From an uncultured bacterium (lineage in GTDB: Bacteria > Verrucomicrobiota > Lentisphaeria > Victivallales > UBA1829): 64,000 nt of DNA. Below, in pieces: positions 8,823 through 17,479 of this stretch. A program made the translations under genes and the position numbers. The notes under the pieces are model-generated. The model was given only the letters and a program-made list of their open reading frames with translations. It made no database searches and was not told the DNA's origin. Position 1 is the stretch's first letter, and the number at the start of each line of letters is the position of its first letter. The stretch is from the NCBI GenBank assembly GCA_900548385.1, contig URKJ01000006.1, positions 72,837-136,836 on the forward strand. The letters are read 5' to 3'.

Positions 8823-9356
8823 ATGAAATTCAAGTGGTCCATTCTGACAGCCGTATTCCTGCTCTCCGCCGCGCTCCTTTGCGGCTGTTCCTCCGAGGAC
8901 AGAAAAGACGGACGCCGGACGGAAAGGAAATATCCCAAACTGCGCAATTACACGCTGAATCTTTCCATCATTTCCACGCAGGGCAACTACCGCCGCGGAG
9001 ACGCCAATCCCGTTCTGCGCTTTTCCGTCAAAAACGCCGGAGCGAACCAGCTTTCGATCCATGAATGGAAAATGCACGAACAGGAAAACATCCGCGTTCT
9101 TTACGCCCCCTGCCCCGAACGTGGTTCGGCGACCCGGATTCCCGCGGACCGGTGGAAGGAGTCCGAACGCTTCCTGCTCAAAGGAGCCGTGCCCCGTTAT
9201 CCGCTGGAACTGGCGCCCAATAACGGCGTGCTTGTCGACGTACCGCTCAGTTTCATCCGCAAACTGGACAAACCGGGACGCTATGCCGTGAAAGGAGAAC
9301 TGGATCTTCATTCCGTTTCCGCTCAGAGCGCCCCGATCGAAATAGAAATCCACTGA
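8823..9356 (+). CDS. Small lipoprotein of unknown function
   Basis: This 177-residue protein has a lipoprotein signal sequence: a basic start, a hydrophobic run and a Cys near residue 22 in the lipobox LLCGC followed by Ser residues. The rest looks like a single beta-sandwich, with alternating hydrophobic strands such as VLRFSVKNAGANQLSIHEW and a closing YAVKGELDLHS segment. No catalytic motif is visible. It should be anchored in a membrane and face the periplasm. A GGGAG site precedes the ATG, and the debranching enzyme starts 14 nt downstream, so the two are probably co-transcribed. I do not recognise a named family. Confidence 0.75.
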   Translation: MKFKWSILTAVFLLSAALLCGCSSEDRKDGRRTERKYPKLRNYTLNLSIISTQGNYRRGDANPVLRFSVKNAGANQLSIHEWKMHEQENIRVLYAPCPERGSATRIPADRWKESERFLLKGAVPRYPLELAPNNGVLVDVPLSFIRKLDKPGRYAVKGELDLHSVSAQSAPIEIEIH

Positions 9357-9370
9357 CACGGAGGCGCACC

Positions 9371-12300
9371 ATGACTCCCATACAGACACCCGCCCCCGGC
9401 AGCCATAAACTGCTTTATACCGGAGACGTATTCCGGATCACCCTCAGCGTTTCCGGAAAGGGACGCGCTTACCTGCGCACCAATCTCGGAAACGCGGCGG
9501 TCCGCCGCGCGGAAACAATCTCGCTTGTCGACCGCGGACTCGTTTCGCCCGGACAGGACTGGCACGACATCCCCATGGCCGACCTCGGAAACGGGGAACA
9601 TGCAATCCGGCTTGCTCTGGTCGAGACCGGACATTTTGAAGCGAAAGCGTTTTTCATTCCCGAAAATTCCACCGTGGAACAGTGGCCGGACGGACCCAAT
9701 ATCCATGTCAACGTTTCTCCGGCCCCTTACTGCTGCGCAAACTCGATCTACTGTGCGTTCATCCGGCAGTTCGGTGAAAACAAAACTCTCGCTTCAACCG
9801 ACGACGCACTCCGTCCGGAACGCACCGCGGCGGAAAATGAACTGGACCGCAGCGGCTACAGCGTCATCCCCTCCTCCGGCACCTTCCGCGGACTCATCCG
9901 CGAACTGGATCATATCTTCGACCGCATGAAGTGCCGCATTCTTCACCTGCTCCCGATCAATCCGACTCCGACCGTTTACGGGCGGATGGGCCGTTTCGGC
10001 AGTCCCTATGCGTCTCTGGATTTCACGGCGGTCAACCCCGAACTGGCGGAGTTCGACCGGAAAGCCACGCCGCTGGAACAGTTCATCGAACTCGTCGATG
10101 CCGTTCACAGCAAAAACGGCAAGCTCTTCATTGACATCGCCGTCAACCATACGGGCTGGGCGTCCAAAATCCACGAAACGCACCCGGAATGGCTCAAACG
10201 CCGCCCGGACGGAACAATCGTTTCGCCCGGCGCGTGGGGAACGGTCTGGGAAGATCTCACCGAGCTCGATTATAACAACAAAGAGTTATGGAAATACATC
10301 GCCGACGTCTTTGTAATCTGGTGCGAACGCGGCGTGGACGGTTTCCGCTGTGACGCCGGGTACATGATCCCGGTCCCCGCATGGGAATACATCATCGCCC
10401 GCGTCCGGGAAAAATACCCTGACATCATCTTTCTGCTGGAAGGGCTCGGCGGCGATCCCGCCGTCACCACGCGCCTGCTCGACTATGCAAATATGAACTG
10501 GGCGTATTCCGAACTGTTTCAGAACTACTCCAAGGAACAGATCGAAGGCTATCTGAACTATGCGTGGAAAGAGTCCCTCGGCAACGGGCTGATGGTGCAC
10601 TATGCGGAAACACACGACAACGCGCGTCTTGCAGCCGTCTCTCAGAATTACGCGCGGATGCGGACCGCGCTCTCCGCGCTCGCCTCCATGAACGGGGCGT
10701 TCGGTTTCGCCAACGGCGTGGAGTGGTTTGCCAAAGAAAAAATTGACGTGCACGAAGCCCGCGGTCTTTCCTGGGGAGCGGAACCGAATCTGGTCGACTA
10801 CATCGGGAAACTGAATACGCTTCTGCTGACCCATCCGGCGTTTCACAACGGTGCGACCGCCGCGTTCATCGACTCCGGAACTCCGGATGCCGTCCTGTTC
10901 CGCCGGATTGACGCCTCCGGGAAAAAAGTCGTGCTCTGCGCGGTCAATCTGAACTGCGAACATGCAACCGTCGTCCGTTGGAATCCGCACGAATCCTATT
11001 CCTGCGGACTCGCCGCCTACGACCTGCTTTCCGCGGAAACGGTCAACGTGAAAGCCGTGGAACACATGCTCTTTCAGCTGGAACTCGCTCCCGGTGAAGC
11101 ACGCTGTCTCTCCTGCGATTCCGACGATCTGGTCCGCATTCAGGAAGCCAGCGCAAAGATCTTCGACCGTTTTTCCAAAAGCGAGGTTCAGGAAGCCCAG
11201 TCAATGACCTTGAAATGCACCGCGTTCCTGCGCCGGTCCGTCGTTCTTCAGCCGGAAGACGATCCCTACCGGGCGGCGGGCGCTCTTCTCGAATCTCCGG
11301 AACAGTATCTGAAAACGCTTCAGCCGGACCTCAAGGATCACCCCTATGTCATCTGGAAATGGCCGGAGGACACCCGCCGCAACGTGATGATCACGCCTGG
11401 AAAATTCATCCTCCTGCTCGCGCCGGTCCGGTTCCGCGCCACTCTCTGCGTGGAAAACGAATATTCGCAGGAACACAACAGCCTCGTCGACGCGCAGGGA
11501 CGCCACTTCGCGATCTACTACCCGCACGCACAGGAACTGCCGCACAAAAACGCCATTCTGAAATTCTCCGCGTTTTCCGACGGCAAAGTCATCCGCGACG
11601 AGGGACACCTCCTGCTGCTCGCGCCGGATATTCTCAACACGGCGCTCCGGTATTCGCACGATTACATCCGGAACAGCGCTCCGCTGACCTGTATGCAGGC
11701 CAACGGGCGCGGCGCCCTGATGCACCTGCGCCTTGACCAGCCGGCAGTCTCCTCACGGTATGACGCCGTAATGCTCGCCAACCTCAGCCCGGAACTCCCC
11801 GAAGACCGCCACATCATGCTCCGCCGTCTGCGGATCTGGCTGCTTCACCACGCACGCACGCAGGAAATCACTCTGGCGTGTCTGCATGATTTCGAACGCG
11901 CGGCGGACGGTGCCGCCATCTGGAACTATCATGTTCCCACCGGCAATGGACTTTATGTCGATATCAGCATGAAAATCGAAATTGTCGCCGGAAAGAACCA
12001 GACCCGGATCACGTTCCTCCGGAAAGAAGGTTCCGGACGGGATTATCTCGCCCCCGGTTCCGCAGTCAAACTCATTGTCCGCCCGGATGTGGAAGACCGT
12101 AATTTCCATTACTCCACCAAGGCATCCGGACTCGAAAACGTCTGGCCCGGCAAAGTCCGGTTCCTGGAACGCGGTTTTGATTTCACCCCCGCACCGGAAC
12201 GCACCCTGTCGCTTCAAACCTCATCCGGCAAATTTGTTCCCGGAGCGGAATGGAGCTATATGATCTGGCAGCCGAACGAAGCGGACCGCGGGCTTGATCC

Positions 12301-13654
12301 CCATTCCGACACCTACAGCCCCGGCTATTTTGATATTGACCTTGACGACTGCGGCTCGGCGCAGATTTCCGCCTCCATCCAGACGCCGATGGAACCGGAA
12401 AAACTGCAGCCTGTCAAACCCTCCGCAGCGGATTTCCGGGCGGCGGAAGATTCCGGAATCGAAACCAACATGCTGGCTGCCATGCGCGCATTCGTCGTCA
12501 AACGCGGCGAGTTGAAAACCGTCATCGCCGGCTATCCGTGGTTCCTCGACTGGGGACGCGATACTCTGATCGCGGCGCGCGGTCTGATCGCAGCTCCGGA
12601 ATTCCGCGGAGACGTCAAAGCGATCCTCCGTCAGTTCGCCCAATTTGCCGAACACGGCACAATTCCGAACATCATCCACGGCAGTACGGTCGGCAACCGC
12701 GACACCAGCGACGCCCAGCTCTGGCTGTTCACCGCCGCGGAAGATCTCTGCAAAGCGGAACAGTCCACGGAATTTCTCCGTACAGAGATCAAAGACGGGA
12801 AAACGCTTTTGGACAAACTGGAGGAAATCGCCGCCGACATCATCGCCGGAACGCCGAACGGGATCAAAACCGACCCGGAGTCCGGACTCGTTTTCAGCCC
12901 GCCGCACTTCACCTGGATGGACACCAACTACCCCGCCGGAACGCCGCGGGAAGGTTATCCGGTGGAAATTCAGGCGCTCTGGTTTGCGGCGCTCCGGTTC
13001 CTCTCCGGCGTTTCCGGAACACCGGACCGCTGGGCGGCTCTCGCGGAACAGGTTCGCACCTCCATCCGCACCCTGTTCCTTTCCGACGACGCGACCTGTC
13101 TCTCGGACTGCCTGCACTGCTCCTCCGGAACTCCCGCGCGTCTGGCGGTCAAGGACGACCACATCCGTCCGAACCAGCTGTTCGCAATCACGCTCGGAGC
13201 AATCGACGACAAGGAACTTGGACGCTCCATTCTGGATGCAGCGTCCTGTCTGCTGGTTCCCGGAGCGATCCGCAGTCTGGCGGACCGGCCGACCCGTTAT
13301 CCGCTTGCAATTCACGGAAACAACGGCGAACTGCTGAACGATCCCCTGCATCCTTATCAGGGGACCTATGAAGGCGACGAAGATACCCGCCGCAAGCCCG
13401 CATACCACAACGGAACCGCCTGGTCGTGGCCGTTCCCGTCGTACTGCGAGGCTTATGCGATGATGTACGAAAAGACCGGAGCCGCCGTGGCGCGTTCCCT
13501 GCTCTCCTCCTGCGAAATGGTCATGCGCACCGGATGCGTCGGTCAGATCGCGGAGATCCTCGACGGCAATTATCCGCACCGCCAGCGCGGCTGCGACGCT
13601 CAGGCATGGAGTATGACGGAATATTACCGCGTCTGGAAACTTCTGCACAGATAA
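9371..13654 (+). CDS. Bifunctional glycogen debranching enzyme (GH13 transferase + amylo-alpha-1,6-glucosidase)
   Basis: At 1,427 residues this is a eukaryote-style debranching enzyme, with 4-alpha-glucanotransferase and alpha-1,6-glucosidase on one chain. The N-terminal GH13 barrel shows all four family regions: DIAVNHTG (about 255), GFRCDAGY with the nucleophile Asp (about 322), FLLEG with the acid/base Glu (about 356) and AETHDN (about 412). The C-terminal half matches the GDE C-terminal (alpha,alpha)6-barrel family, with YPWFLDWGRDTL (about 1055) and FTWMDTN (about 1180). The middle is a beta-rich linker. No signal peptide is present, so it should act on intracellular glycogen. GGAGG precedes the ATG by 9 nt. 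Usual bacterial debranchers (GlgX) are single-domain and half this size; this fused form is known from eukaryotes and some PVC-group bacteria. Confidence 0.9.
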   Translation: MTPIQTPAPGSHKLLYTGDVFRITLSVSGKGRAYLRTNLGNAAVRRAETISLVDRGLVSPGQDWHDIPMADLGNGEHAIRLALVETGHFEAKAFFIPENSTVEQWPDGPNIHVNVSPAPYCCANSIYCAFIRQFGENKTLASTDDALRPERTAAENELDRSGYSVIPSSGTFRGLIRELDHIFDRMKCRILHLLPINPTPTVYGRMGRFGSPYASLDFTAVNPELAEFDRKATPLEQFIELVDAVHSKNGKLFIDIAVNHTGWASKIHETHPEWLKRRPDGTIVSPGAWGTVWEDLTELDYNNKELWKYIADVFVIWCERGVDGFRCDAGYMIPVPAWEYIIARVREKYPDIIFLLEGLGGDPAVTTRLLDYANMNWAYSELFQNYSKEQIEGYLNYAWKESLGNGLMVHYAETHDNARLAAVSQNYARMRTALSALASMNGAFGFANGVEWFAKEKIDVHEARGLSWGAEPNLVDYIGKLNTLLLTHPAFHNGATAAFIDSGTPDAVLFRRIDASGKKVVLCAVNLNCEHATVVRWNPHESYSCGLAAYDLLSAETVNVKAVEHMLFQLELAPGEARCLSCDSDDLVRIQEASAKIFDRFSKSEVQEAQSMTLKCTAFLRRSVVLQPEDDPYRAAGALLESPEQYLKTLQPDLKDHPYVIWKWPEDTRRNVMITPGKFILLLAPVRFRATLCVENEYSQEHNSLVDAQGRHFAIYYPHAQELPHKNAILKFSAFSDGKVIRDEGHLLLLAPDILNTALRYSHDYIRNSAPLTCMQANGRGALMHLRLDQPAVSSRYDAVMLANLSPELPEDRHIMLRRLRIWLLHHARTQEITLACLHDFERAADGAAIWNYHVPTGNGLYVDISMKIEIVAGKNQTRITFLRKEGSGRDYLAPGSAVKLIVRPDVEDRNFHYSTKASGLENVWPGKVRFLERGFDFTPAPERTLSLQTSSGKFVPGAEWSYMIWQPNEADRGLDPHSDTYSPGYFDIDLDDCGSAQISASIQTPMEPEKLQPVKPSAADFRAAEDSGIETNMLAAMRAFVVKRGELKTVIAGYPWFLDWGRDTLIAARGLIAAPEFRGDVKAILRQFAQFAEHGTIPNIIHGSTVGNRDTSDAQLWLFTAAEDLCKAEQSTEFLRTEIKDGKTLLDKLEEIAADIIAGTPNGIKTDPESGLVFSPPHFTWMDTNYPAGTPREGYPVEIQALWFAALRFLSGVSGTPDRWAALAEQVRTSIRTLFLSDDATCLSDCLHCSSGTPARLAVKDDHIRPNQLFAITLGAIDDKELGRSILDAASCLLVPGAIRSLADRPTRYPLAIHGNNGELLNDPLHPYQGTYEGDEDTRRKPAYHNGTAWSWPFPSYCEAYAMMYEKTGAAVARSLLSSCEMVMRTGCVGQIAEILDGNYPHRQRGCDAQAWSMTEYYRVWKLLHR

Positions 13655-13678
13655 ACCAACACATGGGAGGGTTTTGAT

Positions 13679-15034
13679 ATGGATAACATTACACGGGTAC
13701 TGGAAGCGCAGCGGCGCTTCTCCGCATGGGCGCCGGAAGTGCGGCTTGACGCGCTCCGGGCTCTGTTCGACGAGATCAAAGCCAGTCAGCCGCAGATTTG
13801 CGAAGCTCTGAAGCTGGACCTCGGCAAAAGCGAATTTGAATCCATCGCCACGGAGACCTCGATCGTCCTGGAGGAGTTGGCGGCAATGATCCGGAAACTG
13901 CCGGAATACATGTCCGTCCGGAAAGTCAGGACCTCGCTTCTGAACTTCCCCGCCAAAGGGCGCATCTGCCCCGAACCGCTCGGAAACGTACTGATCTTTT
14001 CCGCATGGAATTATCCGTTCCAGCTGACCTTTTCCCCACTGATCGGAGCGGTGGCGGCGGGCAACCGCGTGATTATCAAACCGGCGGAACAGGCGGAACA
14101 CACGGCTAAGCTGATCGAAACCATCGTCCGGAAAGTATTCAAACCGGAACATGTGGCAGTCTTCAACGGCGGCGTCGATGTGGCAATCCGGCTGCTGAAA
14201 GAACGGTTCGACCATATTTTCTATACCGGCGGAACCGAAGGCGGAAAAGCCGTCATGCGCGCCGCGGCGGAATACCTGACTCCGGTCACGCTCGAACTCG
14301 GCGGCAAGAGCCCGTGCATCGTCGATTCCGACGCCAAACTGAGCCTCTCCGCAAAACGGATCGTCTGGGGTAAATTCCTCAATGCGGGTCAAACCTGTGT
14401 CGCTCCGGACCACCTCTATGTCCACAGCTCCGTCAAAAAACAGTTTCTGGAAAAACTGCTTTACTGGATCCGGCATTTCTACACGGAGGACCCGGCGGCT
14501 TCGCCGGACTACCCGCGCATCATCAATGAACGCCATTTCGACCGTCTCCTGAAACTCATGGGGGAAGGCACGATCCTCTGCGGCGGAAACGTGGACCGTT
14601 CCGACCGGTTCATCGCCCCGACCGTCATCGACGGCATCACCTGGAACGACCCGGTCATGCAGGAAGAGATCTTCGGCCCGATTCTTCCGATCCTGACATT
14701 CAACAACATCAATGAAGTGATCGCGCAGATCAATGCCCATCCGAAACCGCTGGCAATGTACTATTTCGGCAAAAACAATGTCGAACAGCTGCTGGAACAG
14801 ACTTCGGCGGGCGGGGTCTGCGTCAACGAAACGGTTACGCATCTTCTGAATCCGGAAATGCCGTTCGGCGGAGTCGGCGGCAGCGGTTTCGGAGCTTACC
14901 ACGGGAAATATTCGTTCGACACCTTCACGCATTACAAGCCGATCATGATCAAATCGACCACGGTCGACCTGCCAATGCGTTATCCGCCGAACCTGAACAA
15001 AAACCTTAAAATGCTGAAATTCGTTTCCAAATAA
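13679..15034 (+). CDS. Aldehyde dehydrogenase (class 3-like)
   Basis: This 451-residue NAD(P)-dependent aldehyde dehydrogenase starts after GGGAGGG. Visible landmarks are the N-terminal helix pair, WNYPFQL and IIKPAEQ of the cofactor fold, and the general-base Glu in LELGGKSP (about 205). The nucleophilic Cys sits in NAGQTCVAPD (about 240), and EEIFGPILP is also present. The length and the lack of a long N-terminal extension fit the class 3 / fatty or aromatic aldehyde dehydrogenase branch, which often carries a C-terminal tail, as here. It lies 24 nt after the debranching enzyme and may share its transcript. The physiological aldehyde is not evident. Confidence 0.93.
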   Translation: MDNITRVLEAQRRFSAWAPEVRLDALRALFDEIKASQPQICEALKLDLGKSEFESIATETSIVLEELAAMIRKLPEYMSVRKVRTSLLNFPAKGRICPEPLGNVLIFSAWNYPFQLTFSPLIGAVAAGNRVIIKPAEQAEHTAKLIETIVRKVFKPEHVAVFNGGVDVAIRLLKERFDHIFYTGGTEGGKAVMRAAAEYLTPVTLELGGKSPCIVDSDAKLSLSAKRIVWGKFLNAGQTCVAPDHLYVHSSVKKQFLEKLLYWIRHFYTEDPAASPDYPRIINERHFDRLLKLMGEGTILCGGNVDRSDRFIAPTVIDGITWNDPVMQEEIFGPILPILTFNNINEVIAQINAHPKPLAMYYFGKNNVEQLLEQTSAGGVCVNETVTHLLNPEMPFGGVGGSGFGAYHGKYSFDTFTHYKPIMIKSTTVDLPMRYPPNLNKNLKMLKFVSK

Positions 15035-15039
15035 AACGA

Positions 15040-15097
15040 TTCTCCGGCTCCCGGAACGGCTGTTCATGACGTTCCGGGAACTTCCGGAAACGGAGAA
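15040..15097 (+). other. Nested inverted repeats after the aldehyde dehydrogenase gene
   Basis: An outer 7-bp pair (TTCTCCG at 15040-15046, CGGAGAA at 15091-15097) encloses a perfect 9-bp hairpin (CCCGGAACG at 15050-15058, CGTTCCGGG at 15070-15078) and a TTCCGGAA palindrome. The structure could fold as a multi-branch RNA. No T tract follows, so it is not a classical intrinsic terminator. It may act as an end-stabilising structure or a Rho-type terminator. Confidence 0.5.
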
Positions 15098-15113
15098 TAT
15101 TGCCGCCATCCGT

Positions 15114-15142
15114 TTGACACTCCCGTGAACTGCGGTTATATT
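15114..15142 (+). promoter_or_regulatory. Strong sigma-70 promoter of the moxR operon
   Basis: TTGACA at 15114-15119, a 17-nt spacer, then TATATT at 15137-15142, 31 nt before the moxR start codon. Five of six -10 bases and all six -35 bases match consensus. Confidence 0.85.
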
Positions 15143-15173
15143 TTGAAAAAACTGCAAAACAGGAGATCGCACG

Positions 15174-16115
15174 ATGCCGGAAACTCAGCTTCATGACAAA
15201 GTCGCGGAACTCAGGAAACAACTGAATTCCGTCATACGGGGAAAAGAACAGGCAGTTGAACTGCTGCTGACCGCTCTCTTTGCCGGCGGGCATATTCTCA
15301 TGGAAGACGTTCCCGGTACAGGGAAAACCACGCTTGCAAAAGCTCTCGCGCGCTCCATTTCCGCCGAATTCAGCCGCATACAGTTCACGCCCGATCTGCT
15401 CCCTGCGGATATTCTCGGAACCTCCATTTATTCCCCGAAGGAGGGAACGTTTTTCTTCCGTCAGGGTCCCGTCTTCACCAATCTGCTGCTTGCCGACGAG
15501 ATCAACCGCGCCTCCCCGCGAACCCAGTCGGCGCTGCTCGAAGCGATGAACGAACGCCAGGTTTCCATTGAGGGGAAGGAACACCGGCTCGCCAATCCGT
15601 TTCTCGTCATTGCAACCCAGAATCCGATCGAATACTATGGAACATATCCACTCCCGGAAGCACAGCTCGACCGTTTTGCCATCCGGCTTTCCCTCGGTTA
15701 TCCCGATGAGGAATCCGAATTCCGGGTGCTCAAAGACCGGTACGAAACCGATCCGCTCGATTCCCTGCATCCGGTTCTGACATGCGGTGAAATCTGCGAC
15801 ATCCGGAAAGAAGTGTGCTCCGTCGAAGTGGAGGATTCTCTGGCGGATTATATGATGCGTCTGATCCGCGCCACCCGTGAAGCGCCGGAGATCCGGCTCG
15901 GCGCGAGTCCGCGCGCCCTGTTGACCCTCTCCCGGTGCGCCCAGTCCATGGCATGGCTTGACAACCGCGGTTTTATAAAACCCGACGATATTCTCGCGCT
16001 GGTCCATCCGCTTCTGGCGCACAGGCTTGTCATGACGCTGGAAAGCAAACACGCGGGGATCGCTCCGGAACGCGTTCTGGATTCCATCGTCCGCAGACTG
16101 AAAATTCCGGTGTAA
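15174..16115 (+). CDS. MoxR-family AAA+ ATPase
   Basis: This 313-residue AAA+ protein has Walker A PGTGKTT (residues 47-53), Walker B LLLADEI (Asp108, Glu109) followed by the MoxR signature NRASPRTQSALLEAM, sensor 1 ATQNP and the C-terminal lid helices. MoxR ATPases act as chaperones that activate or mature partner proteins, commonly together with a DUF58 protein. Here the DUF58 and transglutaminase genes follow at once (2-nt gap, then a 4-nt overlap), giving the widespread three-gene moxR-DUF58-tgpA set. AGGAGA precedes the ATG, and a near-consensus promoter sits 31 nt upstream. Confidence 0.93.
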   Translation: MPETQLHDKVAELRKQLNSVIRGKEQAVELLLTALFAGGHILMEDVPGTGKTTLAKALARSISAEFSRIQFTPDLLPADILGTSIYSPKEGTFFFRQGPVFTNLLLADEINRASPRTQSALLEAMNERQVSIEGKEHRLANPFLVIATQNPIEYYGTYPLPEAQLDRFAIRLSLGYPDEESEFRVLKDRYETDPLDSLHPVLTCGEICDIRKEVCSVEVEDSLADYMMRLIRATREAPEIRLGASPRALLTLSRCAQSMAWLDNRGFIKPDDILALVHPLLAHRLVMTLESKHAGIAPERVLDSIVRRLKIPV

Positions 16116-16117
16116 CG

Positions 16118-17479
16118 ATGCCGCGCGGATTTCTCACGGCAGTCCGGCGAATGGAAGCCGTATTTCAGGCAGGGCCGCAGTGGCTGCCCTCCGCAAAACG
16201 GAAGCAGGGACAATACGTTTCCGCCGCCGTCATGCTGGCGGTCTGGCTCTATGGTTTTCTGGACCGTCTGTTCACCCCGCAGGGACGCATCTTCGGTGCG
16301 GTCTATCTCGGCGTCGCGTTCTATTCCACGATTCTCACACGCAGTCCGGCGGTGATCCTGTTTTTCATTCTCACGGCGACGCTGTTTTTTGATTTTCTCG
16401 GAGGTCTTCTCTTTTTTCCGCGTTTGCGGATTGTCCGGCATGTACCCGCACGGGTCGCCTGCGGAACGGAGTTTCAAATCCGTTACACGATCTCCAACCG
16501 TTCGTTTCTGCCCTGCTATGATCTCTCGGCGGACTCCTCCATGCAATTCCGGAACCTGACCGCAACCGATACCGCGATCAGCCGTCTGACGCTCCCGCCG
16601 AAACAGACCGGTACTCTCGTCCGGCGGTTCAAATTCACAAAACGCGGAATCTATCAGCTGCCCTGCGCAACGATTGAAACGGCGTTTCCATTTCAGATAC
16701 TCAAATTTTCGCGCATTCTGCCGGGACGGTCGCAGATCATCTGCCATCCCGCCTGCACCGAACTGCGCACGCTCCGCCTTCCGGACGGTTCCGCGACAAG
16801 CAGCGAAAGCCTGAAAACGGTCTCATCCGAGGGAAGCAGCATGGATTTTTACGGATGCCGGGAGTACCGTACCGGCGATGATCCCCGCAAGATCCATTGG
16901 GCGGCAAGCGCGGGACGTCCCCAGCTGGTCGTCAAGGAATTTCAGGAAGAAAAACTGTCGCGCGCAACACTGATTCTGGACAACGCGCCCGTTGCGGCGA
17001 AACGCTCCGCGGCGGAATTCCTGCGCGATCTGTTTCTGCTCCGTCCGATCCGCCGTCAAAACAATACGGAATCATTCGAAGCGGCGGTCTCTCTGACCGC
17101 TTCCATCGCCGCCTCGCTCTCGTCCGGAGATTTCGCCGTGGATATTTTCGCCGCCGGATCGGAACTGCACCGCTTCCGCACCGGACGCGGCGGAATGACG
17201 CTGGACTCGTTTCTGGATCTGCTCGCCTCGCTGGAGCCGGAACCGCGGATGGACCGTTTCCGCAAAATCACTCCGGAAGACATCCGTGCGATAGCATCCA
17301 CCGGCGCCGTGTTCCTGATCCTGCTTTCCATTGACGAAGAATCGGAAAAACTTCACCGGACCATCGCGGGGACCGGTGCTGCGGTTCGAACCTTTCTGCT
17401 CTCGGATTCCCCCGGCCCCGCATGGACGGAACGTCTCATACCATCGGACATTCTTTCCGGAAAGACAGGTGAACTGTGA
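16118..17479 (+). CDS. DUF58 domain membrane protein
   Basis: This 453-residue protein has two hydrophobic segments near residues 35-95, probably a TM hairpin. A beta-rich stretch follows (residues about 100-200). Then comes the diagnostic DUF58 motif: FYGCREYRTGDDPRKIHWA (about 245-265), followed by PQLVVKEF. The C-terminal part is a von Willebrand factor A-like fold with ATLILDN, but its metal-binding site is not obviously complete. It is probably the membrane-linked client of the MoxR ATPase encoded upstream. A leader function in cell-envelope assembly is inferred from the conserved gene trio and is not shown by the sequence. Confidence 0.88.
   Translation: MPRGFLTAVRRMEAVFQAGPQWLPSAKRKQGQYVSAAVMLAVWLYGFLDRLFTPQGRIFGAVYLGVAFYSTILTRSPAVILFFILTATLFFDFLGGLLFFPRLRIVRHVPARVACGTEFQIRYTISNRSFLPCYDLSADSSMQFRNLTATDTAISRLTLPPKQTGTLVRRFKFTKRGIYQLPCATIETAFPFQILKFSRILPGRSQIICHPACTELRTLRLPDGSATSSESLKTVSSEGSSMDFYGCREYRTGDDPRKIHWAASAGRPQLVVKEFQEEKLSRATLILDNAPVAAKRSAAEFLRDLFLLRPIRRQNNTESFEAAVSLTASIAASLSSGDFAVDIFAAGSELHRFRTGRGGMTLDSFLDLLASLEPEPRMDRFRKITPEDIRAIASTGAVFLILLSIDEESEKLHRTIAGTGAAVRTFLLSDSPGPAWTERLIPSDILSGKTGEL

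Noticed and set aside
12221..15172. A 983-codon open frame on the minus strand opposite the debranching enzyme and aldehyde dehydrogenase genes
   Set aside because: Its product is an Arg/Asp/Phe-rich, low-similarity sequence with no domain and no ribosome site. It is a mirror effect of GC-biased codons in the two well-supported plus-strand genes.
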